From Tomocerus qinae (lineage: Eukaryota > Arthropoda > Collembola > Entomobryomorpha > Tomoceridae), in contig CM034548.1 of assembly GCA_020055645.1 (NCBI GenBank), positions 30,430,201 to 30,494,200 on the forward strand: 64,000 nt of DNA. Direction: 5' to 3'. Of this stretch, positions 26,998 to 37,471 are shown in pieces (the first letter of the stretch is position 1; every line of letters starts with the position of its first letter). The position numbers were made by a program, and so were the translations under genes. A model generated the notes under the pieces. That model searched no databases and was not told where the DNA came from. It saw nothing but the letters and a program-made list of their open reading frames with translations.

Positions 26998-29003
26998 ATG
27001 CTCAGCCGTTTTAGTTGTAAAGAAAGTGAAGATTTGGGACGATATCTGATAGCTGAAAAGGACTTTGACCATGGGGATGTCGTTTGGGAAGAGTCTCCAT
27101 TGATTTCTGCACCATGTCAACGTCAACAAATAGGGGTTTGTGAAGACTGGATATTTACTTGCGTGGGTTGCTATAAAAAAATAGAAGATGGATCAATGAA
27201 GTGCCCTCGATGTCATTGGCCGTGCTGTTCGATTAATTGTTCCAAGGTAAAAATGACTATTTGTTGAATGATTGTGATTAGTAGTTGATTACCATAATCA
27301 TCAATGACCAATTCAATGTAATTTTTACTTATTACATAATGAAAATTTTAAAATGAATTATTTTGTACTACAGAGTACAAAGCACAAAAATTATGAGTGC
27401 GGTGTCTTCTCCAGATTGGGCATTAGAGCTGCGACTGAAAACTTTTGGAAATTAATTTGCCTTAGAGTTCTTTTGTCCAAAGACGTGGAGCCTGTCAAAT
27501 ATCAAAAGTTCGTGGACCTTTGTTCTGAGTATTATGAACCTGGTGAAGTTTTCCAGAAGAAATATGAACACGATACAAAGGAGATTTGGAAATTTTTGGC
27601 TCAGGACTGCAAAATGGATGTCTCAATGGACGAATTCACTCAACTATGGTCAACACTTCTAATAAACAGATTCAAGTTCCGTCATGGAGATAATCAATCC
27701 ACAGAGTTAGAATCAAAATCAAAAATATTTAATTCTCATTTAACTATATTTAGTAAGATCATTTATTAATAAATTGAATTGTGAATTATGTAGACACGCC
27801 GGTGTAGCCGTCTACTTCTACACCAGCTTAATTTCAAACTCATGCTGTCCTACTATGGAGTACTCATTTGCCGAAAATGTGGACCGGAATGGAGACGTGA
27901 ATTGGAATATCCGCCTTTTTGCTAGAAAGCCTATCAAAAAGGGCAGCATTTTGTCAATTGCTTATAATCCTATAGAATCACAATATGGCACTGTCCCACG
28001 ACAAATGCGAATTCAAAGATGCCATCACTTTATTTGCAAATGCGAGCGTTGCCTGGACAATACTGAAGGGGGAACATACTTCCAAGCCTTAGTGTGCCCA
28101 AAATGCGGGAAAGGCTATCTACTGCAAATGAATCCAATTGAAATAAACAACAGCCCTTGGAAATGTGATAAATGCGATCACATGGAGAAAGCTCACGTAG
28201 TGAGAAGAAAGATCAACAGGCTCAAGCCAGGCCCGGATTCATTGCTTCGTAAGACCCGATCGGACGCCTATTCTTTGAAGTTGGCCGACACTTTTATTGT
28301 CAACAAGAAGCGCCTTCTTCATCAAAACCACTATTTAATGTTTCACTGCGCTTTACACTGGCTACTGGGAAGTGACTTCTCTCGCGATCTCATTTCCTCT
28401 GATGCAGACGCTAAAAATTTCTTTATAAAGATCATGAACAGATTGAAAAGATACTTACCTTTGTGTGAGAATTTCATGCCATCTAATGTTGTTTGTAAGT
28501 TTTGTTCCATTTATTTATCTCCGTACATTTTCATGTATGTTTATGATTGCTTCTCGAACTTTCCCACGCAATGTTTTCGATTCCACTTCATCTTCTTCGT
28601 CGTTTGGGCTTAGTTAGCGTCTTTTACACCTTGCAAACTTGCAAAAGGATTTTTTACTCAAGCGTTTTTCTATGTTGCAGGCAAGATGCATTTTCTGGTT
28701 GCAAAAACATACGCCGCATACGTTTTTAAGTCTCCAGATATGAAAGTGTTTGTTCAAGGAAATGACCCAACATGGTACAAATTGAGAATCTCCAGACGTA
28801 TTGTGGCCTACTTGAATTCAAGTTTGGTCTGGTTGAAAATGAATTGCACAAGTTCAACGTATGAACGTGACGTGAACATCTTGAATGAGATGATTATTTG
28901 TTGGTCAGAGCGAGTGCAAATGTTCGAGGATGAATCCATTCGCCTTTTATTTTACCATCAAAGGAATCCAAAAAAAGGCTGCACAAGATGCACAATATTA
29001 TAA
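26998..29003 (+). CDS. SMYD-like SET/MYND-domain protein
   Basis: Coding exons are 26998-27246, 27374-27752, 27808-28494 and 28681-29003 (1638 nt, 545 aa), in phase. The ATG has good context (TCAAAATG). The split SET domain begins at residues 10-39. A MYND zinc finger follows (C55, C58, C69, C72, C77, C81, H87, C92). The SET core resumes at about 210-275 with AYNPIESQYGT, then a post-SET cysteine cluster C286-x-C288-x2-C291, and a helical C-terminus. This order is that of arthropod-specific SmydA methyltransferases. The canonical NHSCxPN motif reads SNSCCPT (219-225), so the cofactor pocket may be altered. Intron 2 is only 55 bp; it was chosen because it alone restores the frame. The gene lies between the two NHL copies and is single. 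Confidence 0.87.
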
Positions 29004-29281
29004 GATTTTGATGAGCGAGAAATAGTACGACATAAATATTGGCATTGTGTCCCAATTGAAACTAATATTCGAAAATATCAAATCCGATAAATTCCTTGGT
29101 TTATGAAATCCACAAGACTAAAAATGTTTGCCTTATAAAAGTAAAATGGTGAAAATATGTGATGTGGTGACAGTCACTTTAAATGAAGTGTTAATTTATT
29201 ATTACACAATGAAGTTACATGTATTAACAGTGTGCCATTAGTATTTCTAATTTGAAAATTCTAAATATGTCATAAATTTGT

Positions 29282-29287
29282 AATAAA
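29282..29287 (+). terminator. poly(A) signal of SMYD-like gene
   Basis: AATAAA lies about 280 bp after the stop codon and 211 bp before copy 2 of the duplicated segment begins. Confidence 0.55.
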
Positions 29288-29809
29288 CGGGCATTTCTTC
29301 ATAAAATATTGCTTAAAAACTGATTATTGGAAGGAAATATTTTGTTTTGTGGTCTAACAGCTCAATGTGCGAATTATAATATTATTATTGTAGTATTACT
29401 CTCTCTAAGTCTCTAATATCTAGTAATGAAATGGTAATGATAGATACGGCCATAATATTATTACTTTTAAGGTAGTTGGTTAAAATTATTTAAGAAAATA
29501 ATAATTAGGAAGAAATTTTTGAATGAGATTATCTATTTAATCCTTGAGTGGGAAGAAACGCCCTTTTTAGCTAATTAGGGTGATACTGAATGGAGAAGAA
29601 GGGGGAGTTTCTGGAAGTGAAAGGCTGCATGGGCAGACATGCAGTCTCTCCTGCATCCACTAATCCTGCATCCGACCGACCCTGGAATATCTAATTGTGG
29701 AACTGCATGCAGCTTGGAACTGGAATGGAAGAGAAAGGGAGGGGGCGTTTTTTGTGGATATTAACCAACTGGTATAGATGTGGGTACAAATAAGGGCCCT
29801 TCGGTTCCA

Positions 29810-29846
29810 TATAAAATGTCTCCAGTCCCCTTCAAGTCTCATAGCA
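29810..29846 (+). promoter_or_regulatory. TATA core promoter of NHL gene copy 2
   Basis: TATAAAA lies at 29810-29816 with the initiator-like A at 29841, identical to copy 1. Leader exon about 29841-29958; leader intron 29959-30073. The upstream promoter region is duplicated as well, so this copy should be transcribed on its own. Confidence 0.6.
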
Positions 29847-30073
29847 ATTTTTGCTCTTCCACAAACCACATCTCTCCTCCAAACTCTAAAGCTTCACCGA
29901 ACTCTGAACTTTTACTATTACTACGGAGCCCTTTTTCGAGACTTTTTTAATTTCTACGGTGAGTGATGGCTTTTTTATTTGTTTCAAGTTCATTTAATTG
30001 ATTGGTTTCATTTCCAGGTTTGTATTTATGATTCGGTGTATTTATGAGTGTTTTATTTATTTGTTATTTTCAG

Positions 30074-31638
30074 ATGGAGACAATCGTTGAGCGATGTCTG
30101 GAAGCAGAGATGAGTTTCTTCGCCTTGCCATCGGATCTTTTTGAAGATGGACTGGATAGTTCTGAATACTCTACCTCTTTGGCCACACCGGAGGAGACGT
30201 CTGAAGGGACAAGCCTTGCGGATCTTCTGTCCATGTTCGCTGTTACTGAAGAGGAGGTCTACGAGAGTCTGGAACTCAAAAGCGGGGATCTGGAGCATTT
30301 CAAGGACCAAGCGTGCGAATTCTGGGTGGATGGAACAAACTTGGAGAAGATGGACCTGATGACCTTGGACTGCTACGTGAGGAGCCCTTCAGGACTCCGG
30401 TATCCTGTCCAGCTGGAACTGAGGGGTGACTTGTCTCGGATTTCGTGTGTCTATCGTCCTCTGGAGTGCGGACCCCACACGGCTTTCCTCGTCATTGGGG
30501 ACCGGATCCAGTCTTCACTCTCCTTCCATGTTTCCAGAAACTACTCGTCAGTGATCCATTACCCTAGTCCTGTGGTCTCCCTGGATATTGAGGTGGACGA
30601 ATCGACTGGACAACTCATTAAACGAAAACCCTGGGGAGTCGCCACCAGCAAAACCACTGAACAGGTAATTTTAAAGTCTTTATAAATTATAAATCAAATA
30701 AAATTATAAATCATATCATAATGAGATATTATTAGTATATTTAGTTACTGATTGTGTATAATGAGATAATTTATTCTAGAAAGGAACTAAAAATTATGTT
30801 TGTTGTTGATTATTGCAGTTGGGGATCTGTGATCGGGAGAAGCACGAGGTTCTTATCTTCCGTCCTGATGGAGAATTTGATTTCCGGTTCGGATCTCATG
30901 GGAGTGGTGATGGGGAGTTGAACCGTCCGACTGCCATGGCGTTTGACTGTGCTGGAGATCGTCTTCTTGTGGTGGACAAGGACAACCATCGGATTCAAAT
31001 CTTCACTTGCACTGGACAATTCATTTCTTCGTTCGGAAGTCGTGGACATGGTGCGGGCCAATTCAGATTTCCGTGGGATATCGCCGTTTCTAAGGATGGA
31101 CAACTGATCGTGGTGGCCGACTCGAGAAACGCTAGGATCCAGTTCTTCGACTCGACCGGCCGATTCATCCGTCAACACTGTGGAGAGTTCAAGTACCCGA
31201 GGGGAGTGGCCTTCGATAACACAGGTAACTAACTTTTCATGTCTTTTTACTTATTTAATTGTCCATTTGTTTTCAAATACATAACTCTAATTCTATTTTA
31301 ATTAATTGTTGATTATAGGGAGCAGCGTGTTCGTGACGGACTTCAATCTGCACTGCATCTTCAAGGTGGACGTGAGAACCGGGAGGAGCGTACTTCTGGT
31401 GGACAACACTCTTCTTCGGCGCCCATCTGGACTCGACGTGGATATTTGTGGCAACGTTATCGTCTGCGACTCAAGGAGCAACTCGGTCAAAGTCTTCAAC
31501 TCGTCCTCTGGAAAACTTCTTCAGACCATCCACTCTGTTGGCAACAACTGCTTCCTCGACCTGCCCTTGGATATTTCCGTCATGCGTGCTGGATACCTCG
31601 CCGTTCTCGACCTCAACGGACGAGTCAGGATCTTCTAA
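30074..31638 (+). CDS. LIN-41/TRIM71-like filamin-NHL protein, copy 2
   Basis: Coding exons are 30074-30664, 30819-31224 and 31319-31638 (438 aa). The architecture is the same as in copy 1: acidic leader, filamin-type repeat (about 82-155) and NHL propeller (198-438), with no RING or B-box. The protein differs from copy 1 at only one place I could see, residue 161 (Leu to Ile, base 30554), plus a synonymous change at 30550. All splice sites and the poly(A) signal are intact, so this is a functional-looking paralogue and not a processed pseudogene. Confidence 0.87.
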
Positions 31639-31777
31639 TCCACTCTCATCAACCAACTTTCTACAATCAACATTTATTTGTATTTATCTCATGTTTACAA
31701 TTATATTATTTTATTTAATGATTGTGACATTTATTGTTTGTCTGTACATTTTGTATGTAATAATTGCCAAAGGTGTA

Positions 31778-31783
31778 AATAAA
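31778..31783 (+). terminator. poly(A) signal of NHL copy 2
   Basis: AATAAA lies 140 bp after the stop codon, as in copy 1. Confidence 0.7.
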
Positions 31784-32232
31784 TCTGTATCTTGAGAAAT
31801 CTACTTTATGTATTTTTTATTTATTCATATTATTGATTGATGTATCAGGACTTTTAGGCAGGGATTTTGACACCTACATAGTATTTCTTGAGCATTTATT
31901 TAAATTTCTTAACATTTTTCTCAGCTAGCTGACAGTTCATAATTGGAAATAGATTCATACAGCTTATGTAACATACTAAGATGTTTTAAAACAAGAAATA
32001 CTCATGTACATCTTTGTCTTTAAGAAAAATTGGCATTATTGTAAATGGATGCATTTAACATATAAACCGACGAATATGACTGGGTGTTAGTTAGCAACAG
32101 CATTTTTTGAATTTGGCGTCTGCAGGTTAATGCTTCATAGGGCAAAATTAGATATAATACACTTTCAAAGAATGTAAAAACAAGCGTTTTTTATACCGAA
32201 TGAAAAGTGTTTATGGAATGTGAAAAAACCGT

Positions 32233-32455
32233 AATGTATTTTTTATTTATTCATATTATTGATTGATGTATCAGGACTTTTAGGTAGGGATTTTGACACC
32301 TACATAGTATAATTGCTTGGGCATTTACTTTGTTTGTTTACATGTTTCTTAGTTGGTTGACAGTTCATTGACGTTTCATAAATGGAATCTTAAATAGATT
32401 CATGAGTTTTGGAACATACTTTAAAGTTTTAAAACAGGAAGTGTTTACTTAAAAT
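32233..32455 (+). repeat. diverged third copy of the NHL gene 3' flank
   Basis: Starting at AATGTATTTTTTA this repeats the sequence that begins about 24 bp after the copy-2 poly(A) signal (31807 onward). The first 80 bp or so differ at about one base, then the similarity falls with indels (shared blocks around TTGACAGTTCAT and AGATTCAT) and fades by about 32455. No gene body precedes it. It is absent after copy 1. Confidence 0.8.
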
Positions 32456-32826
32456 GAAACGCAGCAAATTTTACCTACAATTACCCAAATATATTTTCTA
32501 ACAAGGACTATTTTATGCATTCGGATTCAATTATTAATTCCTTGTGTCTTGCTTTGTTTTGTTGTTTGCATTGTATGGACAGGCATCGCCACCAGGCATA
32601 TGTATAAAAGGGCGGGAGGGGTACAGTCGCTTTAAATCTGAGAAAAACATCTACTTTTCCATAAAGTTGGAACATTTTGCAAATTATTTTTGGTGCCTTA
32701 CCCCTCTATGAAATTCCTGTAACCGTGCCTGATCGCCACGATATCCAATACGCATGATTATGGCTGATGCCCACCTTTCGAAATTAAGAGTTCCATCCTA
32801 GGGGTTATAAATATACTAAATAATTT

Positions 32827-33631
32827 TTACTCTCCATAAACGTAAAGTGGGACATGCGCATGGAATTTTGTCTGTATTGTTATATAATGTTTGTATGTAT
32901 GTATATCCTTATTGTTTTGTGATTAATGAGTAAGGACTACACTACCAGTACTGCTTCAACACTCATAGGCATCAAAAATTGGTCTACTAAATAATTAAGT
33001 TCTATGAAATGCGGGCCAATGCGTAGTTGCTGGAAATTTGCTTCTTTCAACATTTTCTAGCAAACTTTATGTGCTAGGTTTCAACTAGTCATCATCATAC
33101 ACATAAACGTAAAGTGGGACATGCGCATGGAATTTTGTCGGTATTAATTCTTGTATAAAATTTGTATATATGCGTCCGTAATATTTTGTAATTAATGAGT
33201 AAGAAGTAGAATATCAGTAATAGTTTGTTCTACATTTCAACACAATTAGGCATCAAAAATAATTGGTCAACAAAATAATCAACGGTCTATGAAATTTGGG
33301 TCAATGCGCAGTCGCTACAAATTTACTGATTTCAACATTTTTCTAGCACACTTTATATGCTAGGAGTCAACTATATTAACATAAAGTCAAATCCAAATTA
33401 CTAGGTGTAGACCTAGCACAATGTGCTAGAAAAATGTTGAAATAAGTAAAAGCGAAAGCCTGAATTTCATTAATAGACCCAATTTTTGATACATAAGGGT
33501 GTTGAAATGTAAAGCAAAATCAGTACTGGTAGTTACAAAACGATACGAGCATACATATACAGCGTTCAATAATACAAAAAAACCGACCGATTTCCATACA
33601 CATGTCCCACTATACGTTTATTTAATAGTAA
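32827..33631. mobile_element. composite foldback repeat with three arms
   Basis: A unit containing ATAAACGTAAAGTGGGACATG begins at about 32836 and again at 33103 (direct copies, period 267 bp). A third, inverted copy occupies about 33408-33620. The outer edges form imperfect terminal inverted repeats (TTACT...ATAAACGTA and its complement). Shared internal landmarks include GGCATCAAAAAT, a GTCTATGAAAT-like block and a CTAGCACA block. No ORF is present. It resembles a foldback or MITE in which one arm was tandemly duplicated. Confidence 0.65.
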
Positions 33632-35321
33632 AGATGAAATCAAAATTAATGAACTTTTGACTTGGGTTACAAGAACTTGAGTAAAAACGTGTGCTCCTGT
33701 AGACAAAATGAAGCCATAATATATCAATTTGATTGTGTAGTACTTCTCTGGTCCATGATCCGCTAGCTGATTATTTTTGTTACTTGGGGACTATCGCGAT
33801 ATTAATGGTGCCAGTGAAACGCTCATAGTCTATTACTGCTAAGTCTATTTTAAGCCAATAAAATACTAATTCTGTTTAGACCTCATTTATTTTTTGAGAT
33901 ACCAAATGCCTATTGTCGAACTAAAAATGTTTATAGGATATATATGACTTTTTGAGCGTCAGATACATTGATTTTCATTTATTGGATTTATTGAACTGCA
34001 TTTTTCTCATTTTCCATATTCTTAATGGTCTCAATGAATTCCCTTGAAATACATACCTGGAAAATTGGGAGTATTTCTACTCTCCCAGGGAAAGGGGAAA
34101 CTTTAGTGTTATCCATGTTTAGGCATGCTTTACTAGAGTAGCAAGGCACATGAAAACCATAGTTACTTCAGCCCCTTTTTAATCAGTTCGGGCTATTGCA
34201 TATGTCACTACTAAGTGAAGAAATTGTCACGGAAGAAGAATAAGACGCCTAATGGGCATGGTGGGTCGTCTCTATTATTCTTCAGTCACGATTCCTTCTC
34301 AGCTCATTGCTTAGACAGCAACAAACAATAACCCAACTGATAAGTTACAAGGGCGGGGGGTGAAACAACTTCGGTTAAAAGGGTAATAATAGGGACAGTG
34401 GGAAAAATGTTAAGCGTGACAGGGTTAAAATGAACAAAATTTTTTTAAAAATATATCATTATAATATTAGCTGCACAAGTTCAAATTGCAAATGAGCATT
34501 TTCATAAAGCTGGGTTTCATAGAAATCGTTTTATGATTTATTGAAAGCCGGAATTTTACATTTGGAGAGTAGGGGATTTTGAAAATTATGTTCACTACCT
34601 CTTCCTGCAGTTTTCCACCGATCTTTATGAAACTTTTTGAGGAGCTGCTAATGATCCAAACTTAGAGCCTCTCGGGCTTCGTTTTTCAATTTTTTGCTTT
34701 TAAAAATTTTGAAAATTAATTGAAAATTTTACTTGTATAAGGAGCCTGGGCACAGAATGCCACATTACTCGCATAGGTGGCGCAGACTGTAAATGCTCCG
34801 TTGTGGTTGCGAGAAATGAAGACTCCGTGACTCATTTTAGACAAAATAAGCCAAAAATTTTTCGGCCTTCGCGCGAATATGCCTAATACATATAAGTGTA
34901 TGACGTCATTGCCCTTTCGAAATCGACTTCTAAATACAAAATACGGTACTGATACAGTATTATTTAATATTACAACGTAACAAAATGGCTTGTTACGTTG
35001 TAGTCAGTAGTTGTAATATCAAGAAAATCTTCAATATTACATGGAATACTTTTGGACCTGACACGACGGAAGCACTGGTTACAATCAATGTTAGCATGTG
35101 TTATACTGAAAACTTATCAGGTGGCCCGATTGGTATCACGCCTGCGCCAGCTGGCCGTACATACCATCGGGCAGCAGTCCATAAGAAAAGAAGCCTCCTA
35201 CTTATCTCCGTGTATTTTTTCCTAACTACAGAAATCAAGATTTAGGAGGGGTTCCGCACCAATTGCGTTGACAAAATTTTGTCGTTGGATGTGGAATGGC
35301 TTTGCTTTTTTACTTTTTACC

Positions 35322-35406
35322 CAAATTGCAGTTGTTTTTTGAATAAGCAGAATAAAAACGACCTTTCACTCAAATTGCAGTTGTTGTTTGAATAAGCCGA
35401 ATTAAA
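35322..35406 (+). repeat. two-copy tandem repeat, period 49 bp
   Basis: CAAATTGCAGTTGTT...GAATAAGC..AAT occurs at 35322 and again at 35371. It is imperfect and short, lying just outside the inverted-repeat element at 35482. Confidence 0.6.
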
Positions 35407-35481
35407 CCTACGGCAAGCCGTAACAAAATTGGACAAAAGGCAAAATGAAATAAAAGACGTTGCACTATGTTCCATTAGCCT

Positions 35482-35998
35482 TGTATAGGATACTCTTTCT
35501 GTCTGTACGTCCGTCCGGTTATCCGTATGCACGATAACTTTCGAACAGTTTGAGTTAGAATGTTCACATTCTCAGGGTATAATCTAATTATAAATAGGAA
35601 GGCCGAGTTCGTAAATGGGCAAAATTGGTCTCACCCTCTGACCGGGGGAGGGGTTTAAAATTTAAGAATATATTTTAATTAAGTCGTTTTCGTTTAAATA
35701 TTAAACTGCTTTGTATTATATCCGTTCTGCAATGGTTTATTTTCGTAATTTTTACCCATTTTTACTTTGAGGGGATGACTATAACTTTGACCTGCCAGCT
35801 ATCAAGTGAGCTGTTTCACAACTTTGTACGATGAATATAACCAAAGATGTAATGATTTTTAGTAATTTCTAAAATTTCTTTCCATTTACCTGTAGGTTGT
35901 ACCACGAAGATTTGAATAGCTTCAACCATTCGAAAGTTATCGTGCATGCGGATAACCAGACAGTCAGACATACAAACAGAAAGTGTATTCCTATACAG
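35482..35998. mobile_element. inverted-repeat transposable element (MITE-like)
   Basis: The left end (35482-35546) and the right end (35929-35998) are inverted, diverged copies of about 65-70 bp. Shared blocks are TGTATAGGA, CTTTCTGT, GGTTATCCG and GCACGATAACTTTCGAA. The roughly 380-bp interior has no coding sequence. Similarity of the flanks fades outward, so the true termini may lie a few tens of bases further out, and no target-site duplication was assigned. Confidence 0.65.
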
Positions 35999-36269
35999 AG
36001 GAGATGAAATTCTCTGAATAAGGCAATGTAATTGTTTTATTGTCTACAATTACCATAAAATATTATTATCATAAGCGGTGAGAATTATGTAAACATTGTA
36101 GGTGAATGTCCCCTCCATCCCGGCACCGCAAAAATACAAAATTGATTGAAAGCCTTCCCTTTGCGTATCATCCCTATACACTGTCAGTTGCGAAGCAACG
36201 ACACGTGATAGGGATGATCCCATTATCTAACTGAAAACGGTCAATTTGGTTGTCAATCAATATTAATCC

Positions 36270-36421
36270 GGCCGAAACGCCGCCGACCAAAATGTGAGTT
36301 TCAGTTAACCGCCGCCGTCGCCACATAGCATGGCTAGCGTCCATGGTTGGTCGAAACCGGGACGGCGACGAGAGCTGCCTTCTATATTACATTGCATCGC
36401 CTTGCAAAAGCAAACGAAGAA
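36270..36421 (+). other. GC-rich island, possible first exon or promoter
   Basis: A GC-rich block (CGCCGCCGACC, CCGCCGCCGTCGCC) stands out from its AT-rich surroundings. An ATG at 36330 opens 30 codons plus two bases to a strong donor AA|GTAAGC at 36422. Joining it to the RASSF8 leader exon at 45993 would hit a stop at once, so it is not an in-frame start for that gene. It could be a non-coding leader exon, an unrelated first exon or a promoter island. Confidence 0.25.
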
Positions 36422-37450
36422 GTAAGCAACATTATTATGTATATAGCAATAGTAATAATACGTGCTATGTATTATGGGTTAAGAAAGACATGTATAACGT
36501 ACCTATATTCTATGCTATGCACAAAAGACACGAGACTTCACATCACACACACACAACAGAGTACACATTACACATTACACACAGCCAGTACAAAATGTGA
36601 AGTGCATTTGGATATAGGTATAGGTACAAGAGAATATTACTTTGACTATATAGTTTGTTTTGTTTATGTGCTGTTATAGTCCGAATGATTCTATAATCTA
36701 TAGTACAGTGCTATAGATATACATGATACTAACACACAAGTTACCACATTCTATAGTAATGTATTATGTGTACATTGTACTCCCTAAAGAGCTGGGAACC
36801 GGTTAGAATATACACTTCTATGGGGTTTTGGCAAAAATTGTTCCTGTAGGCACTGGAAAATATTTCCCTGACTTGCTTGTCGAAAATTGCATTCGGGCCT
36901 AGAGATATCAAGTTTATATGTAGTTAATATTTAATTAATTAAAGTATCTTGAACCAGAATCGAATAGAAAATTAATTCATAAATCTGGTATTATAAATTT
37001 GCAGCTTCTATAATTTTACTTGAATAGGCAATGGTTTGGACTCTAAAGCCTTCCGCCCCTGAATTCTAGATTTGAATTAAACATCTTTTCCTATTTTATT
37101 TAATACAGAGTTCAGTTCAATAATGACTCCTGTATAAGTTTATAGGCTTCCAACCTTTGAACTATGCATTTTATAATTTAATATGACCAAACTTTCAACA
37201 AAATTCAAACTCTATTATCATCCTCAGGGCGTTTTAATCAAGAATTGGCATTGTGATAGTTACCACGAAATTAGATACAATAATAGTAAGACTGGAAGAA
37301 TAAGATTTCATTGACTCCGCAATGACTTTTTAGGAATTACTTTTTTCTTAGTCCATAGCATTTATCGTTACTTAACGGTGGATTGGTTGTGACCAATTAG
37401 AACAAAATTATTATTTTTAAATTATTCTACATAAATGTTGATTAAAACCG

Positions 37451-37471
37451 TAACCTAACCTAACCTAACCT
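37451..37471 (+). repeat. short interstitial (CCTAA)n tract
   Basis: Four perfect units of AACCT, that is TTAGG on the other strand, the ancestral arthropod telomere motif. At 21 bp it may be chance or a repair scar. Confidence 0.6.

Larger units (their letters stand above)
29499..32231 (+). repeat. segmental duplication, copy 2
   Basis: Near-identical second copy of 23858-26595, in the same orientation. The unique 2.9 kb between the copies holds the complete SMYD-like gene. The copy ends at AAAAAACCG and is followed within two bases by a further, diverged fragment of the same 3' flank. Confidence 0.95.

Noticed and set aside
34985-35245. 86-codon plus-strand ORF starting MACYVVVSSC, considered as a THAP-type zinc finger
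   Set aside because: Cysteine spacing and the later Cys-x2-His pair do not fit, and it lies in repeat-rich DNA with no other transposase motif.
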